A stretch of DNA of 64,000 nucleotides from Anaerohalosphaera lusitana (GCF_002007645.1 NZ_CP019791.1:930001-994000), one strand, 5' to 3'; counted from the first letter of the stretch, positions 17,814 to 27,065 are shown. Notes: generated from the sequence alone by a model not told the origin. Made by a program: numbers and translations.

Positions 17814-18043
17814 GCCGGTATCCTTTCCTGTTTTGATGTATGGTTATACATAGAAATAATGCAAAACTTTTGGTGTTTATGCAAGTGTGATCGTGAGAAA
17901 TGTGGCGGCGTAGTTGTATGCGGTGCGCAAGGCGTTACGTGGGGACTCGCGGCTGGGTCGCCGCTCGCGTTTTTGCGCCATGATCGTTATTGTGGACGCG
18001 CGGAGTGAGGCTGTTGTGATCGTGCATGCGGGCTCGTTGCGTT

Positions 18044-18074
18044 CTCTGGATCCCAAATCAAGTTTGGGGTGGCA
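18044..18074 (+). repeat. Dispersed palindromic repeat, unit C relative
   Basis: CTCTGGATCCCAAATCAAG followed by TTTGGGGTGGCA is a diverged intergenic copy of the repeats at 9691-9720 and 9928-9958. Confidence 0.6.
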
Positions 18075-18151
18075 TATGTCTTGTTGGTGCGGGTCGCGCG
18101 GCGGACACGAAGGTTTTTTTGTTTTTAGGCGGGTTCGGCGGCGGCAATTGT

Positions 18152-18204
18152 GGAGTCGCTTCGCGACGGCTATTTTACGCTTGGTCCGCCGGAGGCGGAT
18201 GACA
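18152..18204 (+). repeat. Dispersed palindromic repeat, unit B copy
   Basis: A 53-bp copy matching murF positions 9483-9535 at 47 of 53 bases with no gaps. It shows that the murF insert is built from mobile or amplified repeats, not from MurF-specific sequence. Confidence 0.75.
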
Positions 18205-18229
18205 TTTTGCACGTTGTGTGTCCGTCTGG

Positions 18230-19327
18230 TCAATACATTTCTGTCAGGGTCTGTTCTACTATTTCGGGGGGGACGTCGTGGGCCCACTGGTTGTTTTTGC
18301 ACAGGGCGGTGCCGATCTGGTCGAGGAGTACGAATTTTGGCCAGCCTGCGACGGCTTTTTTGTCTCGGCGGATTATGTCGATCAGTTGGTCTTTGTCGAG
18401 TTCGGCGGGGATGCTTACGGGCAGGCCGAGGCGGGTGAGGATGTATTCTATCTTTGCGACGCGGCCCTTGTCGCCGATGCCCATTTTCGCTTCGATCATT
18501 GCGGCGCCGACCATGCCTATGCCGACGCATTCGCCGTGGAGAAGTTCGTAGTTGCTTGCAGATTCGACGGCGTGGCCGATGGTGTGGCCGTAGTTGAGGA
18601 TGCGGCGTTTGTTTTTCTCGGTGGGGTCCTCTTCGACGACGGCGGCCTTGATGCGGCAGTTGCGTTCGGCGATCTGTTCGAGGGTGGCGGTGTCTTTTGC
18701 GCGGAGCTCTGTGATGTGCTGTTCGAGGAATTCGAAGTAGTCGGCGTCCGCGATCAGGCCGTGCTTGATGGATTCTGCCAGGCCCGCGAGGTATTCGCGG
18801 TCGTCGAGGGTTTTGAGCGTCTCGACGTCGATGCAGACTTCGGTGGGCTGCCAGAAGGCGCCGAAGGCGTTTTTGCTGAGTGTGGAGTCGACGCCGGTTT
18901 TGCCGCCTACGCTGCTGTCGGCCTGTGCGACGGTGGTAGTGGGGATCTGTACGACGTCGACGCCGCGTTTGAAGATGGCGGCTGCGAAGCCCGCGATGTC
19001 GCCGACGGTTCCGCCGCCGAGTGCGACGATGACGGAGTCGCGGCCCATGAATTCTTTTTCCATCGCCTCGATGATGTTGACGACGGTTTGTATGTGTTTT
19101 GATTTTTCGCCGGGCGGGTCGATGACGCAGCTTTGGACTTCGTTGGTGCCGGTGAGTTTTTCCAGATGGCCGGCTTTGACGAGGTTTGCGTCGGTGACGA
19201 TGAACATGGATTTGCCGGCGTATCGTTCGGTGAGTTCGGGCCAGAGGTCGGCGAGTTGTCCGGAGCCGATGGTGATGGTGTAGGCCTGGGCGGGTTTTGC
19301 GGGGATGTTTACTTTGATCTGGGTCAC
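18230..19327 (-). CDS. aroB: 3-dehydroquinate synthase
   Basis: Second step of the shikimate pathway, converting DAHP to 3-dehydroquinate with NAD and a divalent metal. The 365 residues carry GGGTVGDIAGFAAA, IPTTTVAQADSSVGGKTGVD, the metal ligands within LAESIKHGLI and NYGHTIGHAVE. Length is normal. It lies 49 bp downstream of apt in the same direction, so the two may share a message. The start is ATG 19327 (MTQIKVNIPAKP). Confidence 0.96.
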   Translation of the reverse strand: MTQIKVNIPAKPAQAYTITIGSGQLADLWPELTERYAGKSMFIVTDANLVKAGHLEKLTGTNEVQSCVIDPPGEKSKHIQTVVNIIEAMEKEFMGRDSVIVALGGGTVGDIAGFAAAIFKRGVDVVQIPTTTVAQADSSVGGKTGVDSTLSKNAFGAFWQPTEVCIDVETLKTLDDREYLAGLAESIKHGLIADADYFEFLEQHITELRAKDTATLEQIAERNCRIKAAVVEEDPTEKNKRRILNYGHTIGHAVESASNYELLHGECVGIGMVGAAMIEAKMGIGDKGRVAKIEYILTRLGLPVSIPAELDKDQLIDIIRRDKKAVAGWPKFVLLDQIGTALCKNNQWAHDVPPEIVEQTLTEMY

Positions 19328-19376
19328 GGTTTTACCTCGGATTTGGCGATTGGGTTAGCTGTCGGGCCGCGGCGGG

Positions 19377-19889
19377 TTAGTACGAGATCACGGAATAGAT
19401 GGGGTATTTCTGAAGCATGAGTCGGCCCGGCAGGTCGGTGAGTTCGACGAGGAAGGCGGTGGCGACTATTTCAGCGCCGAGACGTTCCATGAGTGAGCAT
19501 GCGGCTTTCATCGTGCCGCCGGTCGCGAGCAGGTCGTCGAACATGAGGACGCGGCTGCCGGGTTTGACGGCGTCGGCGTGGACCTCGATGGTGTTGCTGC
19601 CGTATTCGAGGTCGTAGGTCATCGCTTCGCTGCGGCAGGGGAGTTTGCCGGGTTTGCGGATGGGTATAAAGCCTGCGCCGATCTCGCGGGCTATTGCGGC
19701 GCCGAAGATGAAGCCGCGTGCCTCGATGGCTGCGACGTAGTCGACGTTCTTGTTTTTGTAGGGTTCGGCGATGGCGTCGATGGCGTAGGACATGGCGTCC
19801 TTGTCGCCGAGCAGGGGGGTGATGTCACGAAAGAGAATGCCCTGGACGGGGAAGTCTTTTATGTCTCGAATGTATTGCTTTAGATCCAT
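19377..19889 (-). CDS. apt: Adenine phosphoribosyltransferase
   Basis: Salvages adenine with PRPP to give AMP. The 170 residues show PVQGILFRDITPLL, the early region EARGFIFG and the PRPP loop VLMFDDLLATGGTM. This is the normal size. Adenine released by MTA phosphorylase (45148) is a likely substrate in this cell. The gene lies upstream of aroB in the same direction. Confidence 0.95.
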   Translation of the reverse strand: MDLKQYIRDIKDFPVQGILFRDITPLLGDKDAMSYAIDAIAEPYKNKNVDYVAAIEARGFIFGAAIAREIGAGFIPIRKPGKLPCRSEAMTYDLEYGSNTIEVHADAVKPGSRVLMFDDLLATGGTMKAACSLMERLGAEIVATAFLVELTDLPGRLMLQKYPIYSVISY

Positions 19890-20052
19890 TGAACCGCCTG
19901 GAAAAGAAAACCGAAAACCGTTTTAGTAACCGCGACTGGTTCCGCATGCCGTCCTTTTTCGTGTTGTCGCTGTGGGCGAGCTTACGAACGGACGGATGTG
20001 GAAGGCATCCGCGGTGACAGTTGTCGAGCAGCTCTCCGGATTGATCCGCTTT

Positions 20053-20865
20053 TTACTGCGACATCAGCTCGTTGAGCTTTGCGAGGCCGCTGGCCTGAAT
20101 CTGGCGTACGCGTTCGCGTGTCAGGCCGAGCACCTTGCCGATCTCTTTGAGCGTTAGCGGTTCCTGGCCGCCGATGCCGAAACGGAGGGTCAGTATCCTG
20201 GCCTCGCGTTCGTCGATCTCGCTGAGCATGTCGACTGCCTTTGCGAGTTCCTCGTCGCTTCCGAGGATCTCGTCGGGCACTGTGATTTTATCGTCTTTGA
20301 GTGTTTCGTCAAGGCCTGAGTTTTCTTCGCTGGCGGCGTCGCCCTGGAAGCCTGCGTCGACCATGTCTACCACATCGCGGACGGCTTTGGCCTTTTTCTG
20401 GGGCAGGCCCATTTCTTCGGCCATTTCCTTGAGGCTGGCGGGTCGGCCCAGTTCGTCCTTTAGTTTGTCGGAGACCTGGCGGTACTGGTTGACTAGTTCG
20501 ACCATGTATGTGGGGATATGTATGGGCTGGGCGTTCATGAGCAGGGAGCGTTTTATGCCCTGCTTGATCCACCAGGCAGCGTATGTGCTGAAGCGAACGC
20601 CGTGCTCGGGATCGAACGAGTCGACGGCCCGTAAAAGTCCGATATTGCCTTCTTCGATGAGGTCGCCGAGTGTGAGGCCGCGACCGTTGAAGCGTTTTGC
20701 GATGTTGACGACGAGGCGGAGATTGCTGCAGACCATGCGTTCTCTTGCGAGCGGGTCGTCTTCTTCGTGTATGCGTCTGGCGAGCTCTTTTTCGTCCTCC
20801 CATGTTAGCAGCGGCGATTCGTCTATTTCTTTGAGATAGTCCTTTAGTGTGACGTCAAATGCCAT
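20053..20865 (-). CDS. RNA polymerase sigma factor, sigma-70 group 1/2 type without region 1.1
   Basis: A 270-residue sigma factor with region 1.2 (DYLKEIDESPLLTWEDE), region 2 (NLRLVVNIAKRFNGRGL, DLIEEGNIGLLRAVDSFDP, FSTYAAWWIKQGI), region 3, and region 4.2 (LTLKEIGKVLGLTRERVRQI). It lacks region 1.1 and the long non-conserved segment, so it is either a short primary-type factor or an alternative one related to RpoD/RpoS. ATG 20865 has GGGAG 6 nt upstream; a longer frame reaches 20928 without a better site. Confidence 0.92.
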   Translation of the reverse strand: MAFDVTLKDYLKEIDESPLLTWEDEKELARRIHEEDDPLARERMVCSNLRLVVNIAKRFNGRGLTLGDLIEEGNIGLLRAVDSFDPEHGVRFSTYAAWWIKQGIKRSLLMNAQPIHIPTYMVELVNQYRQVSDKLKDELGRPASLKEMAEEMGLPQKKAKAVRDVVDMVDAGFQGDAASEENSGLDETLKDDKITVPDEILGSDEELAKAVDMLSEIDEREARILTLRFGIGGQEPLTLKEIGKVLGLTRERVRQIQASGLAKLNELMSQ

Positions 20866-21623
20866 ATAAAACTCCCGCCTGGTGCTTTGGGGCGTATTGT
20901 GGGCCCGGCCGCGACCGGCTAAAAACAAGATTGCCTTTTCATCAGTGTCCGGAATTCGTCAGCAACTTCCGGCGTATCCGTGTTGTACGGTATTCAATTT
21001 TCCTGCGATTACGTCAGAAAGCAAGTATCGCAACGCTTTTATGGGACGGCTTGCGGGCCGAGCCCATTTCCTTTGCTTTATCGGCAGAAAAGAGGGGCGG
21101 ATTAACGTGGCGTCGAATAATCGATTATGCAAAAATCAGTACACACAAGCGGCGAGAGGGATTGTGTTAATGGGAATGCAAATATGATAGCTGGGAGTCT
21201 AAGGATTATTAGAAGCGGTTTCAAAACTCAGATTTGCCTTTCGGCGGCCCTTTTTCCGTTCGGCTGCGTTGTGCAAAACCGTCAATACACCCTTTAGGGT
21301 GATAAATAACGCGATGAAAGTCTAATATGGCCGACAAGTCAACGCCCACGCAATGGCTGACATCAGTGCCAGCCATTAATGCGTTATAGCTATGGCCGGT
21401 TTTACACGCCTTGCCGAGACGAAAAAATTGCTCGCCGGCAAGCCAAAAGCAGTTTTGAAACAGCTTCTAGCCAGGTAGCTTCGGTGGAAAGAAAAATCAT
21501 CTGTTGAGAGTTAGGGTTGTTTTGAAGCAAGTTAGGGATTATTGATGGGAGAGCGACGCAGATTTTGCGGCAGCCTCTTGAAGACCGTTATTTGAAAGTT
21601 ACTGCATATGCCGCGTTTAGGCT
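20866..21623. other. Long intergenic region containing a MITE-like element
   Basis: The 758 bp between the sigma factor and the envelope stress operon hold no gene with a ribosome site or family match. The MITE-like element at 21212-21467 is the only structured part recognised. Confidence 0.5.
21212..21467. mobile_element. MITE-like element with long terminal inverted repeats
   Basis: 256 bp whose ends read GAAGCGGTTTCAAAACT and, as reverse complement, GAAGCTGTTTCAAAACT. Imperfect pairing continues inward for some 60-70 bp (CGGCGG..., GTCTCGGC versus GTTCGGCT). TA flanks both ends, as expected from an IS630/Tc1-type transposase. It has no coding capacity. The terminal GTTTCAA is shared with the IS at 12538, though the outermost bases differ. 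Confidence 0.65.
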
Positions 21624-22094
21624 TTAAATCTCGGTTGCGTGCAGGGCCTGTTGGGCTTTTTCGTCCTGGCTCATTTCGGCGTTTGAGTTTATGTCGTTGT
21701 AGTCGCCTCGGAGGGCCTTAAGGGCGTTCTTTTCGCGGTAGATCTCCTGGGAGGTTCTAAAGCCCAGTCTGCGGAACATTTCGAGCGGTGGACACCAGCC
21801 CTGGACGGCATGCTGTAGGAGGAAGCCTGCGACTACGGCGGGGAGCAGATACCATTTTCTACTGCGGGTGGTGCCCATGATAATGCCGAACATTGAGACA
21901 GCGGCTGCGTTGGTTTGAAGTGTGCGTTCTATGTCCCATTCCTGATCGAGCTGGTTGATGCGGTCCTCGATCTGGTCGAGTCTTCGGGAGTAGTAGCAGA
22001 TCTTTGCTTCGGTGTCCTGCCGGATCCTTTCGTTTATGTAATCGGCTGTGTGAGCCTCGACGCGGGATCGCGCAGATTCGGTTTCAGCAATCAT
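21624..22094 (-). CDS. DUF2892 (YgaP-like) membrane protein
   Basis: A 156-residue protein. The N-terminal half is a charged coiled coil (ICYYSRRLDQIEDRINQLDQ). It is followed by a DUF2892-type membrane hairpin (KWYLLPAVVAGFLLQHAVQG, WCPPLEMFRRLGFRT) and a polar tail. DUF2892 domains are inner-membrane modules of unknown function. It is the last gene of a five-gene set of small envelope proteins running from 23181. Confidence 0.8.
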   Translation of the reverse strand: MIAETESARSRVEAHTADYINERIRQDTEAKICYYSRRLDQIEDRINQLDQEWDIERTLQTNAAAVSMFGIIMGTTRSRKWYLLPAVVAGFLLQHAVQGWCPPLEMFRRLGFRTSQEIYREKNALKALRGDYNDINSNAEMSQDEKAQQALHATEI

Positions 22095-22133
22095 GTTTGC
22101 CTCCGGTGTTTTAGAATTCTGTTTCGTTGTGTT

Positions 22134-22445
22134 TCACTTTTTGACGGACGCCTTTGACATGAGCAGGATGATGCCGGAGATCAGCACGAGACCGCCTCCC
22201 ATGATCAGGGCCGCTGCAGCGGGTGAGACGACCATCTTCAGGAGCAGGTATCCGCCGAAGATAAGGAAAGCCGCTCCGACAAGAAAAATAATCGTGCTGA
22301 TGAACAGGGCGGCGGAGAAGCTGACCACCTGCACCAGGGCATGTTTGACGGTGCCTGCCTCTCGCTCGAGTTTGAGTTTGACCATGTCCGAGGAGAGGCG
22401 GGCAGCGTCACCTATAGTCGTGATTATGTCATGCATCAGGCTCAT
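22134..22445 (-). CDS. Putative YqjE/phage-holin-family membrane protein
   Basis: A 103-residue protein with an amphipathic start (DIITTIGDAARLSSDMVKLK) and two transmembrane helices (about 40-65 and 70-97). This is the layout of the DUF1469/YqjE group often annotated as a holin-superfamily protein. Its ATG overlaps the stop of the preceding YqjD-like gene (ATGA), implying translational coupling. In Enterobacteria YqjD and YqjE are also neighbours and are stress-induced. Confidence 0.8.
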   Translation of the reverse strand: MSLMHDIITTIGDAARLSSDMVKLKLEREAGTVKHALVQVVSFSAALFISTIIFLVGAAFLIFGGYLLLKMVVSPAAAALIMGGGLVLISGIILLMSKASVKK

Positions 22446-22783
22446 GAGGATCTCCGCCCGAGGATACCTGCGACAACGATGCCTACCGCGAAGGATATGA
22501 GTACGGAAGCGAGCGGTTTCTTCTCGATGTATTTTCGGGAGGTGTTGAGGGCCTCGTCGCCGTGTTCGCGGACTGCTTTTTGAGCATGGTCAAAGCGTTC
22601 CTTTGTACGTCCTTCGAGGTCGGCCATCGCTTCCTTGAGCTTGTTTCGGCTTCGCATGACTTTCTCCTGGCTGTAGCCTCCGACTGAGCCGAGCATCTCT
22701 GTCAGGTCGGATCTTAGTTTGCGTATGTCATTTTTGAGTTGTTCCACTTCGCGATTGATCTCTTTTGTTCTTTCGGTTGCCAT
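22442..22783 (-). CDS. YqjD/ElaB-like (DUF883) membrane-anchored protein
   Basis: A 113-residue protein, mostly a charged helix (TKEINREVEQLKNDIRKLRS ... AQKAVREHGDEALNTSRKY). It ends in one C-terminal transmembrane segment with a glycine pattern (LASVLISFAVGIVVAGIL) and a basic end. This is the DUF883 layout; E. coli YqjD anchors ribosomes to the membrane in stationary phase, but the role here is inference. ATG 22783 has AAAGGA 5 nt upstream. The stop overlaps the next gene. Confidence 0.82.
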   Translation of the reverse strand: MATERTKEINREVEQLKNDIRKLRSDLTEMLGSVGGYSQEKVMRSRNKLKEAMADLEGRTKERFDHAQKAVREHGDEALNTSRKYIEKKPLASVLISFAVGIVVAGILGRRSS

Positions 22784-22835
22784 ATAAGTCCTTTCCATTG
22801 AAGTGTTATTCTAGAAGTATTTTTTCTTTGTACCG

Positions 22836-23006
22836 TTAAGTCCTGCCCAACAAATTCATAATGAGCAGAACGACGAATAGTGCCAGAAAGATGAAAAATA
22901 GAATTTTCGCTATGCCTGCGCTGGCTGCGGCGATGCCCGAGAAGCCGAACACCGCTGCGATTATTGCAACAATAAGAAATGTCAGTGCCCATCCTAAAAG
23001 TCCCAT
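22836..23006 (-). CDS. DUF1328 (YtjA-like) small membrane protein
   Basis: A 56-residue protein opening [20 protein letters not shown], with a second helix ([20 protein letters not shown]) and the ending NLLGRT. The pattern with [15 protein letters not shown] between the helices is diagnostic of DUF1328. AGGAG lies 7 nt upstream of the ATG. It is the second gene of the envelope stress operon. Confidence 0.9.
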   Translation of the reverse strand: MGLLGWALTFLIVAIIAAVFGFSGIAAASAGIAKILFFIFLALFVVLLIMNLLGRT

Positions 23007-23046
23007 TAGCGTTCTCCTGCAATTTGCGGGTTCGACTGGTATTTAC

Positions 23047-23181
23047 CTAGAATTCTTCGTCTAGCTCCTCGCCTGCATTTTCGATGTCTTCGCCTGCTCC
23101 TTGTATAGTTTCGCAACCCATCGGTGCCAGTGCTGTCAATGCAAGCAGGAAGGCCAATAGAATCGTTACAGATTTCTTCAT
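23047..23181 (-). CDS. Entericidin-family small lipoprotein
   Basis: A 44-residue protein with signal sequence MKKSVTILLAFLLALTALAP, a lipobox cysteine (MGC) and the mature segment CETIQGAGEDIENAGEELDE. This matches the CNTVKGAGEDIxxAG pattern of entericidin A/B. AAGGGG precedes the ATG. It is the first gene of the set that continues with DUF1328, YqjD-like, YqjE-like and DUF2892 genes. The lipobox has Pro at -3, which is unusual. Confidence 0.85.
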   Translation of the reverse strand: MKKSVTILLAFLLALTALAPMGCETIQGAGEDIENAGEELDEEF

Positions 23182-23479
23182 TTTGTTGTCCCCTTAAACT
23201 AATTCCATCATATCAGTGTCAATGGTAACTGATTCGTAAAGGTATGCCATCAGGGATGTGCCCAAAAGATATGCAGGAAAAACCTGTCTTTGGGTAAGCA
23301 CGGTGCTTGAGGGGTTCGCCACAGGTGGAGAATGTGGATCGTTGTAGGCTGTGGAGGCAGTGTTTTGCGGAAAAAAAGAATTTTGGCAAGATTTTTCGCC
23401 AATCTGTGGGTTTTTAACTCCTAGAGTATCGTGCAGGGACAAATTTTTGTAAATGGGTGCAGATTTGTTGGAGATAGCG

Positions 23480-26400
23480 ATGAAAAAGGTCTTGTTGTGT
23501 GTTGTGTTAGTGTGTCTGGTTTCAAGCCTTAGTTTTGCCGTGCTTCCGGATAATCTGAGTATAGATGTTGCGGACGTTGACGGCGATGGGGACTCTGATG
23601 TGCTGGTTTTGACGAAGCGGTCACTGCGGGCGGATGATTACAAGGTGTTTACGTGGGATCCGGCGACGGGCTATACGCAGGTATCGGCACCGGAGGTGAG
23701 GACCTACCGCGGCTATGTTCAGGATGATCCGGATATTCGGGTGAATGCTTCGATCGAGCCGGGGGGTATTCTGCAGGCGAACCTTACGGTAGGGCGCAAT
23801 GCCATCAAGCGAATAGAGAATGTGAGTGTGGATGTTTCCGGGCCCGAGGGTACGGCGGATCCAGGGTCGGGGAATGTTGTGGTTTCAAGGACAGTGGATC
23901 GAGTTTCGCCAACGCCTCGGGGATACGTGATACCGAAGTATACCATGCGTCAGATGCATGTGGGGATGGATATTGCGAATGATTATTATGAGGCTTCGAA
24001 CAACAGTGTTGCCCAGGCGATAGCTCGTGCTGAGCAGCGGGTGAATGATGCAGATCATTTTTATGCCCGTGATATGGGTATGGCGTGGGAGATACAGGAG
24101 TGCGTGGTGCGTGTGGGAGGCGATCCGGACAACTGGAAGACCTGGTGGTGGAGCGGGACTTCGGCTTACATAAATACCAAGGTCAAATTCAAGGCGCCGG
24201 GCGGCGGTGGATCCAGCGGTGTGGTTTTTGATGCGTCGAACTTGAACCATCAGCATTCGTGTACGGTCGGGAGCATGGCTCAGTATGCGAAGTCGCTGGG
24301 ACACGAGGTTGCACACGGATATGGTGCGGGACACTACAGTTCGATCAGCGATACGATGGGCGGGTCAAGGTCATGCCTTGGAACAGGTACCGTTCAGCGG
24401 ATGATCGATCACAGTAATGTCGCTCAGGAGGCTGCGGCGCCGGCTATCGTTTATAGTGAGGATCTGGTGCCATATGCGATGGAAGACGGGGCGGTCACTG
24501 TTAAGGATCAGCCCGTTGAGGTCGATCTGCTCGAAAATGATTATGACGGCAACGGGGATGACATCTCGCTCGAGTGTGTTGATGCCGTGACGTCGAGTGG
24601 CGGCAGTGTCGAGGTCGTTGAGGACGGTGTTATTCGATATACGCCTGCGGAAGGATTTGTGGGCTCGGATGAGTTCTCTTATCATGTCTCCGATAGCGGA
24701 GGGCTGACTAACAGGACTGGATATGTGCAGATATACGTCAGGCCTGCTGGTGTCGCGACGCACATTCTTCTGGATGAGACGGATGGGTATGTCGCTCACG
24801 ATGTGGGGCCTTTTGCAGCACATGGCAGTTTGACTGGCGGCCTGTCTTTTGCTGATTCTACCGGCGGAGTGATCGGGAATGCGTTGGAGAGTTTTGCGAG
24901 CGGATCGAGCGGGGCCAGGGCAGATTTTGCCGGGACGGGTGATCCGATGGACGGTGATCTGAGTGTTTCGCTATGGGCGAAGTATACGCAGGTGCCGACA
25001 GCCAACGGTGTGCTTGCTTGTAAAGGCGGCGCGGTAATACCGGGGCGGTTCAATAATCCGAGGGGCGGCTGGTTTATTGGTCACACTGCTTCGGGATTCA
25101 AGTTTGCCGGTAATATGCAGCGGGACCTGTGGCAGAATGGGGAGAAATTCGACAGAACGTCAAGCAGCGGCATCGCGACTGATAAGTGGTATCATCTTGC
25201 GATGGTGATAGACAGGGACAGCGGTACGATACGTGCATGGGTTAACGATCGAGAGGTGACCGGTTCGGAGTGGGGTGCTGATGTGCCGGACGGTATAATC
25301 GATTGCCGGTGGCCGTTGGTGCTTTTCGATGCTCAGAGTCAGCAGACCCAGGGGACAGATACGCCTGTGATCATTGACGACGTGCGGATATATCATGAGG
25401 CTCTGTCCGGGGCTGACGTTACTGCTTTGTATAATTCGGCCGACGACGACATACCGGCTGGGTCTCCTGATCCCGCGAATCTCTCGAATAGTTTTACCGG
25501 AGATCGGCTTTCGTGGATAGGCGGCAGGCCGTCGGGTTATATTTTTGATGTTTATCTTGGTGATAGTGAGGCTGCTGTTGAAGGGGCGGACGCGAGCTCG
25601 CCTGAGTATCTGGGTTGGACAACTTATAACTATTGGAACGTGGATCTTGAGCCTGGCAGGGAATACTTCTGGCGGGTTGATGAGAGAAACGCCGGGGCGA
25701 TGGTTACGGGGCGAGTCTGGAGGTTCCGTACAAAAGAGCTGGGTGCCAGTTATAGTCTGGATTTCGGTACGAGCAGTTCAGCGGTTGAAGAAGGGTTTAG
25801 CCGTGTGCTGTTTGGGGATCCGACATATGTGAACTGGGGACGATTCGAGCTTACTTCGAGCACGGGGTCGGCTGGAACATCCACGAACGGAGGCAATGGT
25901 GATCTGCTGCACGACTATGTCAAGGCGTCCGGAGGCGGGGTTTCGCTTACATTGACGTTCAGTGGGGTTATGACGGGTGATTATACTTTGAAATTCTATC
26001 AGTGGCTGCAGGATATTTATGCCGTACCCGAAGAGGCGTGGCTTCAGGAGCAGGGTTCAAGTACGCATTTGCTGGATTTCGCGAGGGATGGAAAAAGTAC
26101 GACTCCGCGAACGGGCAATGTGCATCTGGAAGCGAGCAAGACTTATGAATTTGTGATACTTGAGAAGAACAACCGAAACGCTGCTTATATTGCGGGTTTT
26201 GAGCTTATCAAGGCGAATGAGCCGCCGGCGTTTGCTAGTGATCCGTTGGCGAAATCCGCGGCGGGCGAGGGTATTACATATGCCGGCCAGCTCAGCAACG
26301 ACGTGACCGATCCGGACATCTCGGATGTGACGGTATTCAGAAAGGTCAGCGGACCGGGATGGCTGAACATCTCAGAGGATGGTGAGATGTCGGGTGTGCC

Positions 26401-26662
26401 GTCGGCTGGTGATATAGGATACAACAGCTTCACTGTGAAGGCTGCTGATATGGTCGGTGCTTATGATCAGGCTACGCTTCAGATCGAGGTGATCGATATG
26501 TACACAGGCAGTCTGGGCTTTGCCGACTTTGCGGGTTTCGCAGTGCAGTGGTTGAGTTCCGGCTGTGCGGATTATTGCGGCGGGGCGGATCTAAACGGTG
26601 ATGGTCAGGTTAATATGGCTGATCTGGAGGCCATGGGGGTTGGATGGCTTGTGGCTGATTGA
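23480..26662 (+). CDS. Large secreted metallopeptidase with LamG, Ig-like and dockerin-like modules
   Basis: A 1060-residue secreted protein. Order: signal peptide (1-20), N-terminal region, zinc peptidase domain with HExxHxxGxxH (His275, Glu276, His279, His285 in HEVAHGYGAGHY), a cadherin/VCBS-like module (about 345-435), LamG/concanavalin-like module (about 440-660), FN3-like module (680-760), a beta-sandwich with DFGTSSSAVEEGFSRV (760-900), a putative Ig module (910-1005), and a C-terminal dockerin-like segment (ADLNGDGQVNMADLEAMGVG). The motif is of metzincin type. Likely role: extracellular breakdown of protein or proteoglycan. ATG 23480 has GGAG 6 nt upstream and begins the signal peptide. 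Confidence 0.85.
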   Translation: MKKVLLCVVLVCLVSSLSFAVLPDNLSIDVADVDGDGDSDVLVLTKRSLRADDYKVFTWDPATGYTQVSAPEVRTYRGYVQDDPDIRVNASIEPGGILQANLTVGRNAIKRIENVSVDVSGPEGTADPGSGNVVVSRTVDRVSPTPRGYVIPKYTMRQMHVGMDIANDYYEASNNSVAQAIARAEQRVNDADHFYARDMGMAWEIQECVVRVGGDPDNWKTWWWSGTSAYINTKVKFKAPGGGGSSGVVFDASNLNHQHSCTVGSMAQYAKSLGHEVAHGYGAGHYSSISDTMGGSRSCLGTGTVQRMIDHSNVAQEAAAPAIVYSEDLVPYAMEDGAVTVKDQPVEVDLLENDYDGNGDDISLECVDAVTSSGGSVEVVEDGVIRYTPAEGFVGSDEFSYHVSDSGGLTNRTGYVQIYVRPAGVATHILLDETDGYVAHDVGPFAAHGSLTGGLSFADSTGGVIGNALESFASGSSGARADFAGTGDPMDGDLSVSLWAKYTQVPTANGVLACKGGAVIPGRFNNPRGGWFIGHTASGFKFAGNMQRDLWQNGEKFDRTSSSGIATDKWYHLAMVIDRDSGTIRAWVNDREVTGSEWGADVPDGIIDCRWPLVLFDAQSQQTQGTDTPVIIDDVRIYHEALSGADVTALYNSADDDIPAGSPDPANLSNSFTGDRLSWIGGRPSGYIFDVYLGDSEAAVEGADASSPEYLGWTTYNYWNVDLEPGREYFWRVDERNAGAMVTGRVWRFRTKELGASYSLDFGTSSSAVEEGFSRVLFGDPTYVNWGRFELTSSTGSAGTSTNGGNGDLLHDYVKASGGGVSLTLTFSGVMTGDYTLKFYQWLQDIYAVPEEAWLQEQGSSTHLLDFARDGKSTTPRTGNVHLEASKTYEFVILEKNNRNAAYIAGFELIKANEPPAFASDPLAKSAAGEGITYAGQLSNDVTDPDISDVTVFRKVSGPGWLNISEDGEMSGVPSAGDIGYNSFTVKAADMVGAYDQATLQIEVIDMYTGSLGFADFAGFAVQWLSSGCADYCGGADLNGDGQVNMADLEAMGVGWLVAD

Positions 26663-26691
26663 GGACGAATGAACCTTACAGATGAATTGAA

Positions 26692-26727
26692 AAGGACGGC
26701 TCCGTGATGGGCCGCCCTTCCTTTTTT
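26692..26727 (+). terminator. Rho-independent terminator after the metallopeptidase gene
   Basis: AAGGACGGC and GCCGCCCTT form a stem with one internal mismatch, followed by TTTTTT. Confidence 0.8.
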
Positions 26728-26741
26728 GACCGATTTTTCTG

Positions 26742-27065
26742 TCAGGACATCTTTGCGGGGTTGGGGGTTTTTAGGACGAGGAAAGTTGCTGGTGTGTCCG
26801 TTTTGTTTTTGATCTGCATGGGTGTTTTGTAGGCGACGGGGGTGAGGGAGCCTTTTTCGAGGGTGTTTTCGGTACCATCGAGGTTTGCGGTGATCGTGCC
26901 CTCGATAATGAGCAGGTGGACGTTGGAGTTTGCGTTGTGGTCCGGGACGGCCTGGCCTGGCTTGAGGGCGATCTGCATTATGAGGATGTCATCGGTGTCG
27001 ACGACTTTGCGCTTGCCCATTTTGTCGTCAGCGTATGGGATGTCTTTCAATACATTCGTATTCAT
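26742..27065 (-). CDS. Small cupin-domain protein
   Basis: A 107-residue single-domain cupin (LKPGQAVPDHNANSNVHLLI, EKGSLTPVAYKTPMQIKN). The first cupin motif keeps two histidines (DHNANSNVH); the second motif lacks the usual histidine, so metal binding is uncertain. AAAGGA lies 7 nt before the ATG. It follows the hcp operon in the same direction, but a strong terminator at 27090-27127 lies between, so it may be expressed separately. Similar cupins accompany hcp in other anaerobes; that link is inference. Confidence 0.82.
   Translation of the reverse strand: MNTNVLKDIPYADDKMGKRKVVDTDDILIMQIALKPGQAVPDHNANSNVHLLIIEGTITANLDGTENTLEKGSLTPVAYKTPMQIKNKTDTPATFLVLKTPNPAKMS

Larger units (their letters stand above)
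17814..18229. other. Repeat-rich intergenic region
   Basis: These 416 bp between speB and aroB hold no credible gene. They contain a unit C relative at 18044-18074, a unit B copy at 18152-18204, and a G+C-rich inverted repeat around 17947-17968. The block is built much like the insert in murF. Confidence 0.6.
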
